In this document: in pieces, positions 1 through 9,044 of the stretch | Numbering within the stretch: position 1 is the stretch's first letter | Layout: every line of letters begins with the position of its first letter | NCBI RefSeq assembly: GCF_008727715.1 | Contig: NZ_CP044218.1 | Coordinates: 930,001 to 994,000, forward strand | Direction: 5' to 3' | DNA length: 64,000 nt | DNA from: Mesorhizobium terrae | Lineage (GTDB): Bacteria > Pseudomonadota > Alphaproteobacteria > Rhizobiales > Rhizobiaceae | Position numbers and translations under genes: made by a program | The notes under the pieces: model-generated | The model's input: the letters and a program-made list of their open reading frames with translations, nothing else | The model's database searches: none | What the model was told of the DNA's origin: nothing

Positions 1-669
1 TTCAAGCGCACCTTGCGCGAAGCGGCGTTGAAGCACGACGTCTACGCCACCTTCATGGCCAAGCCCATCCAGGGCCAGCCAGGCTCAGCCATGCATATCC
101 ACCAGTCGATCGTCGACAAGAAGACCGGCCGCAACATCTTCTCGGCCGAGGACGGTTCGGAGACCGAAGCCTTCTTCAACTTCATCGGCGGCATGCAGAA
201 ACACGTGCCTAACGCGCTGGTGATGTTCGCGCCTTACGTGAACTCCTACCGGCGCCTGACCCAGGCGGCGTCCGCCCCCGTCAACAACAAATGGGGTTAC
301 GACAACCGCACCACCGCCTTCCGCGTGCCGCGCTCGGACCCCAACGCCCGGCGCGTCGAAAACCGCATCCCGTCTTCCGATGCCAACCCTTATCTGGCAC
401 TCGCCGCCTCGCTCGCCTGCGGCCTGATCGGCATCAACAACAAGTTGCAGGCCGAACCGCCGGTGTTGACGACGGCCAACGAGGACGAGATCGACCTGCC
501 GCGCGGCCTGCTCGAAGCCGTCGACCTGTTCGAGGGCGACGAGGAGCTGGCGGGCATGCTCGGCCGCGCCTTCACCTCCACCTATGCGGCGATCAAGCGG
601 GCGGAGTTCGAGACCTTCATGGAAGTGATCAGCCCGTGGGAGCGGGAGTATTTGTTGCTGAATGTTTGA
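1..669 (+). CDS. Glutamine synthetase family protein, C-terminal part (gamma-glutamylpolyamine synthetase-like)
   Basis: This reading frame is already open at base 1, so the 5' half of the gene lies outside the window and only the last 222 residues are seen. The catalytic-barrel signatures of the glutamine synthetase fold are present: KPIQGQPGSAMHIHQS near the visible start (metal and ATP loop) and RVENRIPSSDANPYLALAA in the middle, with the usual C-terminal helix. Members of this clade ligate glutamate to ammonia or to an amine. The next gene is a PuuB-like FAD oxidase, which favours the PuuA-type role, gamma-glutamylation of putrescine or another polyamine. Plain GlnA-like function cannot be excluded without the N-terminus. 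Confidence 0.85.
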   Translation, partial: FKRTLREAALKHDVYATFMAKPIQGQPGSAMHIHQSIVDKKTGRNIFSAEDGSETEAFFNFIGGMQKHVPNALVMFAPYVNSYRRLTQAASAPVNNKWGYDNRTTAFRVPRSDPNARRVENRIPSSDANPYLALAASLACGLIGINNKLQAEPPVLTTANEDEIDLPRGLLEAVDLFEGDEELAGMLGRAFTSTYAAIKRAEFETFMEVISPWEREYLLLNV

Positions 670-676
670 AGCAACA

Positions 677-795
677 GGCAGTCGGGAGTAGGCAATCGGC
701 AGTCGGGAAAGCAGGCGGGGAACTCCGCGAACTGTGCTCCGATCTGTAATTCGCTGAAGCCAAACCCGACTGCCGACTGCCCACTCCCGACTGCC
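677..795. repeat. Heptamer-phased inverted repeat element, copy 1
   Basis: Two 31-bp arms (677-707 and 765-795) are inverted copies matching at 29 of 31 positions, separated by 57 bp. Each arm is built from GGCAGTC-type 7-mers and GGCAGTCGGG blocks. The element begins eight bases after the upstream stop codon, so its hairpin could end or protect that transcript. A related element lies at 52597-52781, which suggests a dispersed family rather than a gene-specific structure. Confidence 0.75.
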
Positions 796-814
796 TCACC
801 ACCCGAAAGCCACC

Positions 815-2101
815 ATGCCCTACCAATCCCCCATCTCCCCCGGCCGTTCCTGGTATGAAGACACCGTCGGCGCGCGGCCAGAATATCCCTCGCTCGACGG
901 CGACCGGCAGGCCGATGTCGTCATCGTCGGCGGCGGCTTCACCGGGCTGTCGGCGGCGGTGCACCTGGCCAAGGCCGGCACCAATGTCGTCCTGATCGAA
1001 AGCCATCGTTTTGGCGACGGTGCTTCGGGCCGCAATGGCGGCCAGATGGGCACCGGCCAGCGCGCCTGGGCCGAGGAACTCGAGGATGATTACGGCCTCA
1101 CCCGCGCCAAGGCACTGTTCGACCTGGCCGAGGAGGCGAAAACACATCTTCACGACTTCTCGGCCGCCAATGGCATCGACATCGACTACATGCCCGGCCA
1201 GATCTCGGTGGCGCACAAACAGCGCTATGTCGACGACTACAAGGCGCATGCCGACATCATGGCGACGCGCTTCAACTATCCGCACATCACCTTCATGGAT
1301 GCGCGCGAAACGGCGGAGCGGCTGGGCTCGACGCATTATTACGGCGGCGCCCGCGACACCGGCACCGGCCATATCCATCCGCTGAAGCTGGTGATCGGCA
1401 CGGCGCGCGTGGCGGCCGCGGCGGGCGCGCATATCTTCGAGAAGACGCCGGCGACCGGCCTCACCACGCAAGGCGGCAAGGTCAAGGTGACGACGCAACG
1501 CGGCACGATCACCGCCGACAAGTGCCTGATCGCCACCAATGCCTATGGCGGCACGCTGGAACCGATGAGTGCGGCGCATATCATGCCGATCGGCTCCTTC
1601 ATCGGCGCCACCGTGCCGCTCGGCGATGCGTCGAAAGTGTTGCCCGGCGGCGAATCCGTCGACGATTCCCGCTTCGTGGTGCGCTATTTCCGCAAATCCA
1701 GGGATGGCCGGCTGTTGTTCGGCGGCCGCGAAATCTACGCGGTCAACGACCCCAAGGACATCCACATCCATATCCGCAAGCAGATCAGCGAAATCTATCC
1801 GCAGCTGAAGGATGTCGAGATCACCCATGGCTGGGGCGGTTATGTCGGCATCACCGTGCCGCGAAAGCCGTTCGTGCGCGAGGTGATGCCGAATGTCATC
1901 TCCGTCGGCGGCTATTCCGGTCACGGCGTGATGTTGTCCAACTTCTTCGGCAAGCTTTACGCCGAGACGGTGTCGGGCAACCGCGACCGGCTGAAGCTGA
2001 TCGAGGAGCTGAAGATACCGCCCTTCCCCGGCGGTCGCCGCTTCCGCGCGCCGATGCTGTTCCTGGCGCTCAACTGGTTCGCGCTGCGGGACCGGATCTG
2101 A
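815..2101 (+). CDS. FAD-dependent amine oxidoreductase, gamma-glutamylputrescine oxidase-like (DAO family)
   Basis: A 428-residue protein with the N-terminal dinucleotide-binding motif GGGFTGLSAAVHL at residues 39-51, typical of the DadA/GlpD (DAO) fold. The PuuB family oxidises gamma-glutamylputrescine to the aldehyde with release of ammonia and peroxide. Length and architecture fit PuuB/OrdL. It follows the glutamine synthetase-like gene on the same strand, the usual partner order in polyamine or amine catabolism, although a hairpin-forming repeat fills the 145-bp gap. Its last 32 bases overlap the end of the convergent sensor kinase gene. The exact amine substrate is inferred from context only. 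Confidence 0.8.
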   Translation: MPYQSPISPGRSWYEDTVGARPEYPSLDGDRQADVVIVGGGFTGLSAAVHLAKAGTNVVLIESHRFGDGASGRNGGQMGTGQRAWAEELEDDYGLTRAKALFDLAEEAKTHLHDFSAANGIDIDYMPGQISVAHKQRYVDDYKAHADIMATRFNYPHITFMDARETAERLGSTHYYGGARDTGTGHIHPLKLVIGTARVAAAAGAHIFEKTPATGLTTQGGKVKVTTQRGTITADKCLIATNAYGGTLEPMSAAHIMPIGSFIGATVPLGDASKVLPGGESVDDSRFVVRYFRKSRDGRLLFGGREIYAVNDPKDIHIHIRKQISEIYPQLKDVEITHGWGGYVGITVPRKPFVREVMPNVISVGGYSGHGVMLSNFFGKLYAETVSGNRDRLKLIEELKIPPFPGGRRFRAPMLFLALNWFALRDRI

Positions 2102-3530
2102 TTTTTTTGGCCGGGGTCTCCGCCAGCGGCAGTTGCAGGCGGATATGCGTGCCGTTCCAGCGTCCGTTCAAGATATCGATACGGCCGCCATGCAGGCGTG
2201 CGATCTCGCGGGCGAGATTGAGGCCGAGCCCGGCGCCGCTGGAGCGCGGACGCAGCCGGTAGAACGGCTCGAACACGCGCTCGCGTTCCTCCAGCGGGAT
2301 CCCCGGGCCCTCGTCGTGGATTTCCAGGCCGCCCTCGCCGTCGACCAACACGGTGATGGTGCCCGAGCCGCCGCCATGCTCGATGGCGTTGCGCAGCAGA
2401 TTGGCGACGGCCCGCTCGACTTGCTGCGAGCGGATATCGACCAGCACCGGGCGCCCGGCCGGCTCGAAAGAGAGGTCATAGCCGGCCTCCAGCGCCAGCG
2501 GCGCGAAATCGGCGGCCAGCGTTCTGGCCAGTTCCACCAGATCGACCACCTCGCGCGGACCGGCGGCGTGGTCGAGCAATTGCTGCGCCAGATGCGACAG
2601 GCGCTCGATGTCCTTCTGCAGGCGCCGGCTCTCGGGATCCTCGCGCAGCAATTCGGCACGCGTGCGCAGGATGGCGATCGGCGTGCGCAGTTCATGCGCG
2701 GCATCCGTAAGGAAACGGTTACGCTTATCGTAACCTTCGCCGAGACGAGCCAGCGCGCGATTGAAGGCCTGCACCAGCGGCGCCACCTCCTGTGGCACGC
2801 GCTCGGTCGGCAATTGCACGGCGCGGTTGTCGATGTCGATGTTGCCGGCTTCCCTGGCGGTGGCGACGAGGCCGGCCAGCGAGCGGCGCACCACGGCCGG
2901 TGTCGTTACCAGCGTGGTGACGCCCATCACGATGATGATCGGCAAAAGCATGATGATGGTGAGGATGACCAGGATCGGGCCGACCCGCACCCAATTGGTG
3001 GTGCCGTCCGGATTGCGGGCGAGATCGATCTGCAGATCGATATTGGCTTCGACGCCGGTGTTTTCCTCGCGCGACGACATGGTGGAGGCGAGTACGCCGA
3101 CACGGCCGGCCGACGTTTCCAGATTGGCGTAGGAAGCGGCAGGCCGCAAATCCAGCTGCGCGAAGGTCAAGGCCGCACGGTCGACACTTTTGAGCAGGCC
3201 GTCGCCGCCGCTGGCATAGACGGCAGGCACATTGCCCTGTTTCAGCACTCCGCCTTTTTCGTCGCGTGCAACGAACCACATGTTCGGAAAGCTCTTGCGG
3301 AAATTGGTGAGTTCTTCCGTGTCGCGCAGAACGAGCTGGCCGGCCGCGTCGCGGCCCAGCGCTTCTCCCACGACAAGGGCGGCTGCCTCATTATCGACCA
3401 CCAGGCGCGGCTGCGCGACGAAGAACACCAGCGTGATCAAGCCGAGGAAGACAACCAGCATGACCGCCTGCAGTATGATCAGGCGGCGCACCAGCACCCA
3501 TTGCAGCGAACGTGGACGCGGCTTTCTCAT
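2070..3530 (-). CDS. Sensor histidine kinase (two-component system)
   Basis: A 486-residue membrane kinase: one membrane segment near residues 15-38, a periplasmic loop, a second membrane segment near 182-207, a HAMP-like linker, an H-box HELRTPIAIL with the phospho-acceptor His near residue 278, and a HATPase domain with the N-box RNAIEHGGG, DEGPGIP and GAGLGLN motifs. Its start overlaps the response regulator stop by four bases, so the pair is translationally coupled and surely cognate. The sensory loop of about 140 residues is not recognisable to me, so the signal is unknown. The 3' end overlaps the convergent oxidoreductase gene by 32 bp. Confidence 0.9.
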   Translation of the reverse strand: MRKPRPRSLQWVLVRRLIILQAVMLVVFLGLITLVFFVAQPRLVVDNEAAALVVGEALGRDAAGQLVLRDTEELTNFRKSFPNMWFVARDEKGGVLKQGNVPAVYASGGDGLLKSVDRAALTFAQLDLRPAASYANLETSAGRVGVLASTMSSREENTGVEANIDLQIDLARNPDGTTNWVRVGPILVILTIIMLLPIIIVMGVTTLVTTPAVVRRSLAGLVATAREAGNIDIDNRAVQLPTERVPQEVAPLVQAFNRALARLGEGYDKRNRFLTDAAHELRTPIAILRTRAELLREDPESRRLQKDIERLSHLAQQLLDHAAGPREVVDLVELARTLAADFAPLALEAGYDLSFEPAGRPVLVDIRSQQVERAVANLLRNAIEHGGGSGTITVLVDGEGGLEIHDEGPGIPLEERERVFEPFYRLRPRSSGAGLGLNLAREIARLHGGRIDILNGRWNGTHIRLQLPLAETPAKKIRSGPAARTS

Positions 3531-4201
3531 GCGACGGCGCGCAGCAGATAACCGAGGTTGCGGATCGCCCGGATCTCGACGCCGGCATCGACCTCGTCGA
3601 GCTTGCGCCGCAGCCTGGACAGGTGCGAATCCAACGCGTTGGAGCCGATCTCGTCATCCATGGCGTAGACCGATTCCTCCAGCGTGGAGCGCAGCACGGC
3701 GCGGCCCGGCCGGCGGATCAGCGCCTCCAGCGCCAGTTGCTCGCGGCGCAGAAGGTCAAGCGGCTTATCGCCGACAAGCGCTTCGCGATGGCGGAAATCA
3801 TAGGTGAGCCGGCCGACCACCGTGAGGTCGGAGCGCAGCGCCGCCGGCCGCCGTTGCAAGGCACGCAGGCGCGCCATCAACTCTTCCACCGAGAAGGGCT
3901 TGGCCAGATAGTCGTCGGCGCCAGAGTCGAGGCCGGCGACGCGGTCGTCGACGCCGCCCAGTGCCGTCAGCATCAGCACCGGCGCCTCGATGCGGCTGGC
4001 GCGTAGCTTCGGAATGAGGTCGAGCCCCTCGCCGTCAGGCAAACGGCGGTCGAGCACCAGCGCATCATAGGGGCCGAAAGCGGCCGCCGCCTCGGCATCG
4101 GCGATGGTCGAAACGTGATCGACAATGACGTGACGGCGCTCCAGCGCGGTCTTCAGCACCGAGGCCATCTCCGGCTCGTCCTCGAGCAGCAGGATACGCA
4201 T
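3527..4201 (-). CDS. Response regulator, OmpR/PhoB family
   Basis: 224 residues: a receiver domain with the acidic pocket LEDE at residues 6-9 and phospho-acceptor Asp51 in LVLDRRLPDGEG, a conserved Lys in AKPF, and a C-terminal winged helix ending in SHLSRLRRKLD...IRNLGYLL, the OmpR/PhoB DNA-binding signature. It is the first gene of a two-gene operon with the kinase that follows. No target promoter could be identified by eye. Confidence 0.92.
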   Translation of the reverse strand: MRILLLEDEPEMASVLKTALERRHVIVDHVSTIADAEAAAAFGPYDALVLDRRLPDGEGLDLIPKLRASRIEAPVLMLTALGGVDDRVAGLDSGADDYLAKPFSVEELMARLRALQRRPAALRSDLTVVGRLTYDFRHREALVGDKPLDLLRREQLALEALIRRPGRAVLRSTLEESVYAMDDEIGSNALDSHLSRLRRKLDEVDAGVEIRAIRNLGYLLRAVA

Positions 4202-4255
4202 GGTTTTCTTCTTTCCTTCACCCGCGACACCGGGCGATGCCGGCGCTTCAAAGTG

Positions 4256-4299
4256 TTAGAGCGTCCTTTGCACGTCCGAACGGACGCGCAGCGCTCTAA
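4256..4299. repeat. 44-bp intergenic palindrome (TTAGAGCG...CGCTCTAA)
   Basis: Outer arms TTAGAGCG and CGCTCTAA enclose an inner perfect hairpin CGTCCG-AA-CGGACG. It lies between the lipoprotein gene and the response regulator, both on the minus strand, so it falls in the regulator's upstream region. I believe this kind of palindrome recurs in Mesorhizobium intergenic regions. A partial match to its left half is visible near 60505 (AGAGCGCGTTTACGTCCGAA). Confidence 0.6.
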
Positions 4300-4327
4300 T
4301 GACGCATCGCGGCGCTTTTCCGGCGTT

Positions 4328-4711
4328 TCATTCGCATTCCAGCTTCGGCTTGCGGAAATTGGTGACATACCAGCGCCCCGCGGACCAGCGCGCATAGAAT
4401 GTGTAGAAACATTCCTGCTCCTCGACATAACCCGGCCTGACGGTTTCCTCATAGCGGGTGCCGCGCCTGGTGTCCTTGATCTCGCCGCTGGTCGAGCCGG
4501 GCACAACATTGGTCGAAACCTTGCGCCATTGATAGGCGCGTTCGCCACGACCGATGTCCAGGATGGTAGAGGGCGGACCGTAGTCGAGAATGACCGTTTC
4601 CACCGGCTGGCCGATGTAATTCTTCATGATGTCGGATGCGCAGCCGGCAAGCAGCGCGACCGAGGCCACGGCAACAGCGCCGCAGGCAGCGCGAAAGGTG
4701 ATGAAAGACAT
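4328..4711 (-). CDS. Hypothetical lipoprotein
   Basis: A 127-residue protein with a lipoprotein signal: a hydrophobic stretch followed by the lipobox LLAGC, with the lipidated Cys at residue 24. The mature part contains IGQPVETVILDYGPPSTILDIGRGERAYQW, resembling the small outer-membrane assembly or SmpA-like lipoproteins in which a GxP turn precedes a two-stranded sheet, but I cannot assign a family. It is probably anchored in the inner or outer membrane facing the periplasm. Base use is like that of its neighbours. Confidence 0.8.
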   Translation of the reverse strand: MSFITFRAACGAVAVASVALLAGCASDIMKNYIGQPVETVILDYGPPSTILDIGRGERAYQWRKVSTNVVPGSTSGEIKDTRRGTRYEETVRPGYVEEQECFYTFYARWSAGRWYVTNFRKPKLECE

Positions 4712-5347
4712 GATCTGATCCGGTTTTCGTCCCTGACCCGGCAGCTATCGCGGCAAGATTGCAGGGACATTGCACATTTCCGGGCAGATCCCCGAGCCCA
4801 TCTTTCAGCATATCCCACGGACCGCTCCAGGCCCCGCGGAAGGCCGGTTTCCAATCGAAACGGGTGCCGCTTCGACACCGGAGACTGATTCGGCGGCGCC
4901 AGACGACAATGGCAAGCTGTACCTTACGTTGCGGAAACAACGAGGTTTTCCCGCCCGCGACAGTCAAAAAATGCACAGAATATGTGGACACCCGTTGCCG
5001 TTGAGGTGCCAAAGGCGCATAGATGCCACAATCGTCTGCAAGATGATCCACAAGCTGGAAACGGAAGACCTCGAACCTTGCGTTGCCAGCCAGGATTTCG
5101 GGACCGACGCTGATCCAGGTGTTGTCAACCGCGATCGCAAGAACGTCGGCCGTGTTCGGGGGTAACCAGAACCTCAGATGCCAAAATTGGTCCAGTTCTG
5201 TTTCGTGGACGGCAGGACCGTCAGCCAGGACAACAAAACCCGAGCGGTGGCCGCCCCAGGCTTGCCGGCCAACGGTCGTTGCGGCCGCTGGAGGCCGTTT
5301 TGAAAGGGCCGCTCGGTTTCGGCGGGCCCAAGCAGCATCGCATTTCG
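4712..5347. other. Intergenic stretch without a convincing gene
   Basis: A 636-bp region between divergent genes. Open frames on both strands are long because of base composition, but none has a good start with a ribosome site or a recognisable motif. A minus-strand frame around 4900-5250 reads somewhat protein-like and could be a gene remnant; it lacks its own start. Confidence 0.4.
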
Positions 5348-6172
5348 ATGCAGTTCGGCTACAACACCAAGCCGTCTTTCTGGCAGCAGCTACAGACGAA
5401 TTCGCATCTGGTGATCGCCGCGGTCGGTACCGCCGCGTTGCTCGGCGTCGCCGGCATCGCCTTGTGGCTGGCGCTGCCGACCGGCGAGCGCCAGGCTTTC
5501 GCCGAAGCCAAGCATCCGCCGGCCACCGAAGCGCCGGCGCCGCAGGCCAAGACGGTGCAGGTCGCCGGACAGACGCCCGCCGCCACGCCTGCCGTGGCCG
5601 ATGCAAAGCCGCAACCCGCCCAGACGCTTGTCGCGGTCAACCAGCCTGCCTCCACCGAGCCGAGCGCTGTGAATTCCAACGGCACGTCGGCCCCGCAGTC
5701 GGCCGCCGCGATCCAGGAAGCCGCCAAGGCGGTAGTCGTCGCCAAGCCGGGCGATGCCAATCCCGACGATGCCAGCGCGGACGACGAGGCAGCTACGGAC
5801 GACACGACGCAGAGCGCCTATGCGGAGACGAACAAGGCCCCGTCGCCCACGGAAGCCGTCATCGCCAAGCCGCCAGTGCCACACGCCAAGCCCGACAAGG
5901 CGCTGACCGCAGGCATTCCGCCAGCGGATGAAACGCAGGATACGCAAGAGGCGGCACCCGCCGATGCCAAGCAAGCCAAGGCAACCGGCAACGGCACCAC
6001 CTTGCGCGCCGTCACCATGCGTTCGGGCCCGAAAAAGGGCGCCGACGCCATCGCGACCGTGCCCGGCAAGGCAGCCGTCGAGGTGATTTCCTGCACCAAG
6101 GCCAAATGGTGCGAGATCGTCTACCAGAACAAGCGCGGCTGGGTTTACCAGGGCTTCCTCAACCGCGGGTGA
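5348..6172 (+). CDS. Membrane-anchored SH3-domain (SH3b) protein
   Basis: 274 residues from ATG 5348, chosen because the product then begins shortly before the single membrane anchor (VIAAVGTAALLGVAGIALWL, about residues 20-42). A TTG at 5279 would add 23 residues. The middle 150 residues are Ala/Pro/Lys-rich and low in complexity. The C-terminal 65 residues form a bacterial SH3 domain (TLRAVTMRSGP ... WCEIVYQNKRGWVYQGFLN). Such proteins usually place an SH3b module in the periplasm, where it may bind peptidoglycan or protein partners. No neighbour hints at a specific role. Confidence 0.75.
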   Translation: MQFGYNTKPSFWQQLQTNSHLVIAAVGTAALLGVAGIALWLALPTGERQAFAEAKHPPATEAPAPQAKTVQVAGQTPAATPAVADAKPQPAQTLVAVNQPASTEPSAVNSNGTSAPQSAAAIQEAAKAVVVAKPGDANPDDASADDEAATDDTTQSAYAETNKAPSPTEAVIAKPPVPHAKPDKALTAGIPPADETQDTQEAAPADAKQAKATGNGTTLRAVTMRSGPKKGADAIATVPGKAAVEVISCTKAKWCEIVYQNKRGWVYQGFLNRG

Positions 6173-6260
6173 GAAGCTGTCCGTGTCGCGGACGAAAAGC
6201 CAAGTGCTTGGTTTTCTGACTAGGGACATCTCGTGTCGTGCGAAGCGGTGGGTTTGGCGC

Positions 6261-6457
6261 CCTTCCCTTCTCCCCTCGTGGGAGAAGGTGCCTGAGCGAA
6301 GCGAAGGCGGATGAGGGGTGATGGAAGAAACGAGACGTTTCAGGATCAGCGCCTCACTCCAATATCACCTCACATCTCCCAGGCAGCGCTCCGTCCAACA
6401 CCCCTCATCCGTCTCGGCGCTGCGCGCCGAGCCACCTTCTCCCACAAGGGGAGAAGG
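6261..6457. repeat. RIME-like intergenic mosaic repeat, copy 1
   Basis: Two inverted modules of the type CTTCTCCC..GGGAGAAGG plus GGATGAGGGGTG / CACCCCTCATCCG face each other. Similar modules occur at 30171-30298 and 32991-33113. This agrees with the Rhizobium intergenic mosaic elements described for rhizobia; the family assignment is from memory. It lies just after the end of the SDR gene that is read from the other side. Confidence 0.7.
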
Positions 6458-6467
6458 ATGCGCGGCC

Positions 6468-7214
6468 TCAAATACACCGCCCTCCATCCACCTCCAGCGC
6501 CACGCCGGTGATGAAGGCGGCTTCGTCGGAGGCCAGCCACAGCGCCGCATTGGCGATGTCGAGCGGGGTCGACAGGCGACCGAGCGGGATGGAGGCGCGG
6601 AATTTCGCGCGCAGCTCGGGCGTGTCCTCGCCCATGAACTGGGCAAGCATTCCGGTTTCGCCGGCGACGGGGCAGAGGCAATTGACGCGGATGTTCTTTG
6701 GCGCGAGTTCCACCGCCATCGATTTGGTGGCGGTGATCGCCCAGCCCTTCGAGGCGTTGTACCAGGTCAACCCCGGGCGCGGGCGCAGGCCGGCGGTCGA
6801 GGCGGTGTTCAAGATGACGCCGCCGCCCTGCCGCTCCATGATCGGCACCACCGCCAGCGCGGAATGATAGATCGCCTTCATGTTGACGGCGGTGATCAGG
6901 TCGAAGGTCGCCTCGTCCACCGCCAGCATGTCGCCATTGCGATGGGTGTAGCCGGCATTGTTGATCATGATGTCGACGCGGCCGAAAGTGTTCTTGGCCG
7001 CATAGACCATCTCTTCGACTTCCGAGCGGCTTGAAACGTCGCTGGCCACGGCAATCGCCGACGGACCGATCTCGTCGGCGACGCGCTCCGCACCCTTGGC
7101 ATTGAGGTCCGCCACCACCACCCTGGCCCCCTCCTCCGCGAAGCGTTTGGCCATGCCCTCGCCGAACCCCGACGCGGCGCCCGTGACAATCGCGACCTTA
7201 TCCTTCAAGCGCAT
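6468..7214 (-). CDS. Short-chain dehydrogenase/reductase (SDR), FabG-like
   Basis: A 248-residue classical SDR: cofactor motif TGAASGFG at residues 11-18, NNAG in the middle, the catalytic Tyr/Lys pair in YNASKG near residue 153, and a C-terminal segment ending in ITGVALEVDGG. An acidic residue after beta-2 (VVADLNAKG) suggests NAD rather than NADP. It lies 106 bp downstream of an aldehyde dehydrogenase on the same strand, so the two may oxidise an alcohol via its aldehyde to an acid. The substrate is unknown. Confidence 0.85.
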   Translation of the reverse strand: MRLKDKVAIVTGAASGFGEGMAKRFAEEGARVVVADLNAKGAERVADEIGPSAIAVASDVSSRSEVEEMVYAAKNTFGRVDIMINNAGYTHRNGDMLAVDEATFDLITAVNMKAIYHSALAVVPIMERQGGGVILNTASTAGLRPRPGLTWYNASKGWAITATKSMAVELAPKNIRVNCLCPVAGETGMLAQFMGEDTPELRAKFRASIPLGRLSTPLDIANAALWLASDEAAFITGVALEVDGGRCI

Positions 7215-7320
7215 TTTTCATCCTTGTGAGAAGTTTACTTCGGCCGAGAGCCCCGCGCAGATTACCCTCCCTTGGGGAAAGGGTAAGCAGCACTGCCAAG
7301 ACCAGCCGGGTGTCGGCTGC

Positions 7321-8796
7321 TCAGCCATGATTGAAGACGACCGTCTTTGTCGCCGACATGTCGTAGAGCGCCTCGAAACCCTTCTCGCGGCCGTGGCCGG
7401 AACGCTTGAAGCCGCCGAAGGGCAGTTCGATGCCGCCACCGGCTCCGTAACCGTTGACGAACACTTGGCCGGAACGCACGCGCTTGGCCAACCGGTGCTG
7501 GCGGGCGCCATCCTTTGTCCAGATGCCGGCGACGAGGCCGAATTCGGTGCCGTTGGCGAGCTTGACCGCCTCGTCCTCGCCGTCGAAGGCAAACAGCGTC
7601 AGCACCGGGCCAAACACCTCTTCCTGCGCGATTGCTGCAGCGGGGTCGACCGATCCAAACAGCGCCGGGGCGAAATAATAGCCGCTGGCCGGGGCATCCT
7701 TGTGCACCGAACCGCGCGCCAGAACGGTTATGCCTGCCTTCTCGGCGTCGGCCACCATGCCGGCGACCCGCGCCTGCTGGCGTGGATTGATCAGCGCGCC
7801 AAGGTCGAGATCGGCATCGTGCGGACCGGCGACCAGTTTGGCGAAACGCTCGGCCAATGCCTTGGCGACCTCGTCGTAGACGGGCCATTCGACCAGAACG
7901 CGGCTGCCGGCCGAGCAGGTCTGACCGCCATTCTGGATGATGGCGTTGACCAGCACCGGCACCGCCTTTTCCAGATCGGCGTCGGCGAACACCATCTGCG
8001 GCGACTTGCCGCCGAGTTCCATGGTGACGCCGCGATTGTTGATGGCCGCCGCCTGCTGGATCGACGTGCCTGTGGCCGGCGAGCCGGTGAAGGTGACGTA
8101 GTCGACGTCGCGATGGCCCGACAACAGCGCGCCGGCCTCGCGGCCATAACCGGTGATGACGTTGAAGACGCCCGCCGGGATGCCGGCTTCCAGCGCCAGT
8201 TCCGCCATGCGGATGGTGGTGAGCGAGGCATCCTCGGCCGGTTTCACCACCAGCGTATTGCCCATGGCGAGCGCTGCGCCGGCCACCCGCGCCAGGATCT
8301 GCAGCGGGTAGTTCCAGGGGATGATGCCGGCGACGACGCCATGCGGCTCGCGCAATGTAAGCGCGGTGTAACCATCGAGGAAAGGAATGGTGTCGCCATG
8401 GATCTTGTCGGCGGCGCCGCCGTAGAATTCGTAATAACGCATGGTGGCGGCGACGTCGGCCTTGCCCTGCCGCGCCGGCTTGCCGGTGTCGCGCGATTCC
8501 AGCGCGGCGAGTTCGGCGCTGTGCTTCTCGACCAGATGGCACAGCCTGGTCAGGCAGCGGCCGCGTTCCACCGCCGGCATTTTCGCCCAAGGGCCGTGCT
8601 CGAAGGCATGGCGGGCACTGGCGACGGCCAGATCGACATCGGCCTGGCCGGAGGCGGGGATGGAGGCGAAAACCTGGCCGTCCGAGGGGCAGGCGACATC
8701 GATGCGCAGGCCGGAAACGGCGTCCACCTGCTTGCCGCCGATGATCTGGCGGAAGCTGCGGCCTTCCGCCACCGTGCTCGAAAGATGTCCGTCCAT
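7321..8796 (-). CDS. NAD(P)-dependent aldehyde dehydrogenase
   Basis: A 491-residue ALDH superfamily enzyme. Visible motifs are the oxyanion Asn region PWNYPLQI, the cofactor loop KPAEDASL, the general base Glu in LELGGKSPQ and the catalytic Cys near residue 293 in GQTCSAGSR. The C-terminal part ends with the usual PFGGFKRSGHGREKG. Length is normal. The gene is divergent from zwf and precedes an SDR gene on its own strand. The family is broad (betaine-, aminobutyraldehyde- or glycolaldehyde-type), and I cannot name the substrate. Confidence 0.88.
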   Translation of the reverse strand: MDGHLSSTVAEGRSFRQIIGGKQVDAVSGLRIDVACPSDGQVFASIPASGQADVDLAVASARHAFEHGPWAKMPAVERGRCLTRLCHLVEKHSAELAALESRDTGKPARQGKADVAATMRYYEFYGGAADKIHGDTIPFLDGYTALTLREPHGVVAGIIPWNYPLQILARVAGAALAMGNTLVVKPAEDASLTTIRMAELALEAGIPAGVFNVITGYGREAGALLSGHRDVDYVTFTGSPATGTSIQQAAAINNRGVTMELGGKSPQMVFADADLEKAVPVLVNAIIQNGGQTCSAGSRVLVEWPVYDEVAKALAERFAKLVAGPHDADLDLGALINPRQQARVAGMVADAEKAGITVLARGSVHKDAPASGYYFAPALFGSVDPAAAIAQEEVFGPVLTLFAFDGEDEAVKLANGTEFGLVAGIWTKDGARQHRLAKRVRSGQVFVNGYGAGGGIELPFGGFKRSGHGREKGFEALYDMSATKTVVFNHG

Positions 8797-8893
8797 ACCT
8801 GGCTTCTCCTGTGGCCTTTTGGCTAAGGCGCCCTATTCTCTGCCGGACGCAAGCGTGGCGACACTATCGCGCAAGGAACATCGTCCGTGCTGG

Positions 8894-8933
8894 ACCAGTG
8901 TCAAGGGCGATGCTGTGTCACCATTACACTGGT
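8894..8933. promoter_or_regulatory. Inverted repeat in the divergent aldehyde dehydrogenase / zwf promoter region
   Basis: ACCAGTGT (8894-8901) and ACACTGGT (8926-8933) form a perfect 8-bp inverted repeat with 24 bp between. The right arm runs into a small TTAC-ACTG-GTAA palindrome (8924-8935) and then an AT-rich stretch that probably holds the zwf promoter. It is a candidate operator; the cognate regulator is not in the window. Confidence 0.4.
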
Positions 8934-9044
8934 AAAATTAAATCGATTAGATTATATCGGCTTTCGTCGCATTGCGGCAGTGTTGTTAGCGCATGGTGAC
9001 GCACCCGTTGAATGGCGAAAGCAGCGCGCGAGATCGGATAGAGC

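Noticed and set aside
2070-2101. 32-bp overlap of convergent coding ends taken as a possible frameshift
   Set aside because: Both proteins keep normal C-termini for their families, so the overlap is ordinary.
4449-5606. A minus-strand frame whose middle part (about 4900-5250) reads protein-like
   Set aside because: No start codon with a ribosome site; its ends are antisense to the SH3 gene and overlap the lipoprotein gene. It could be a remnant, but the evidence is too thin to list as a gene.
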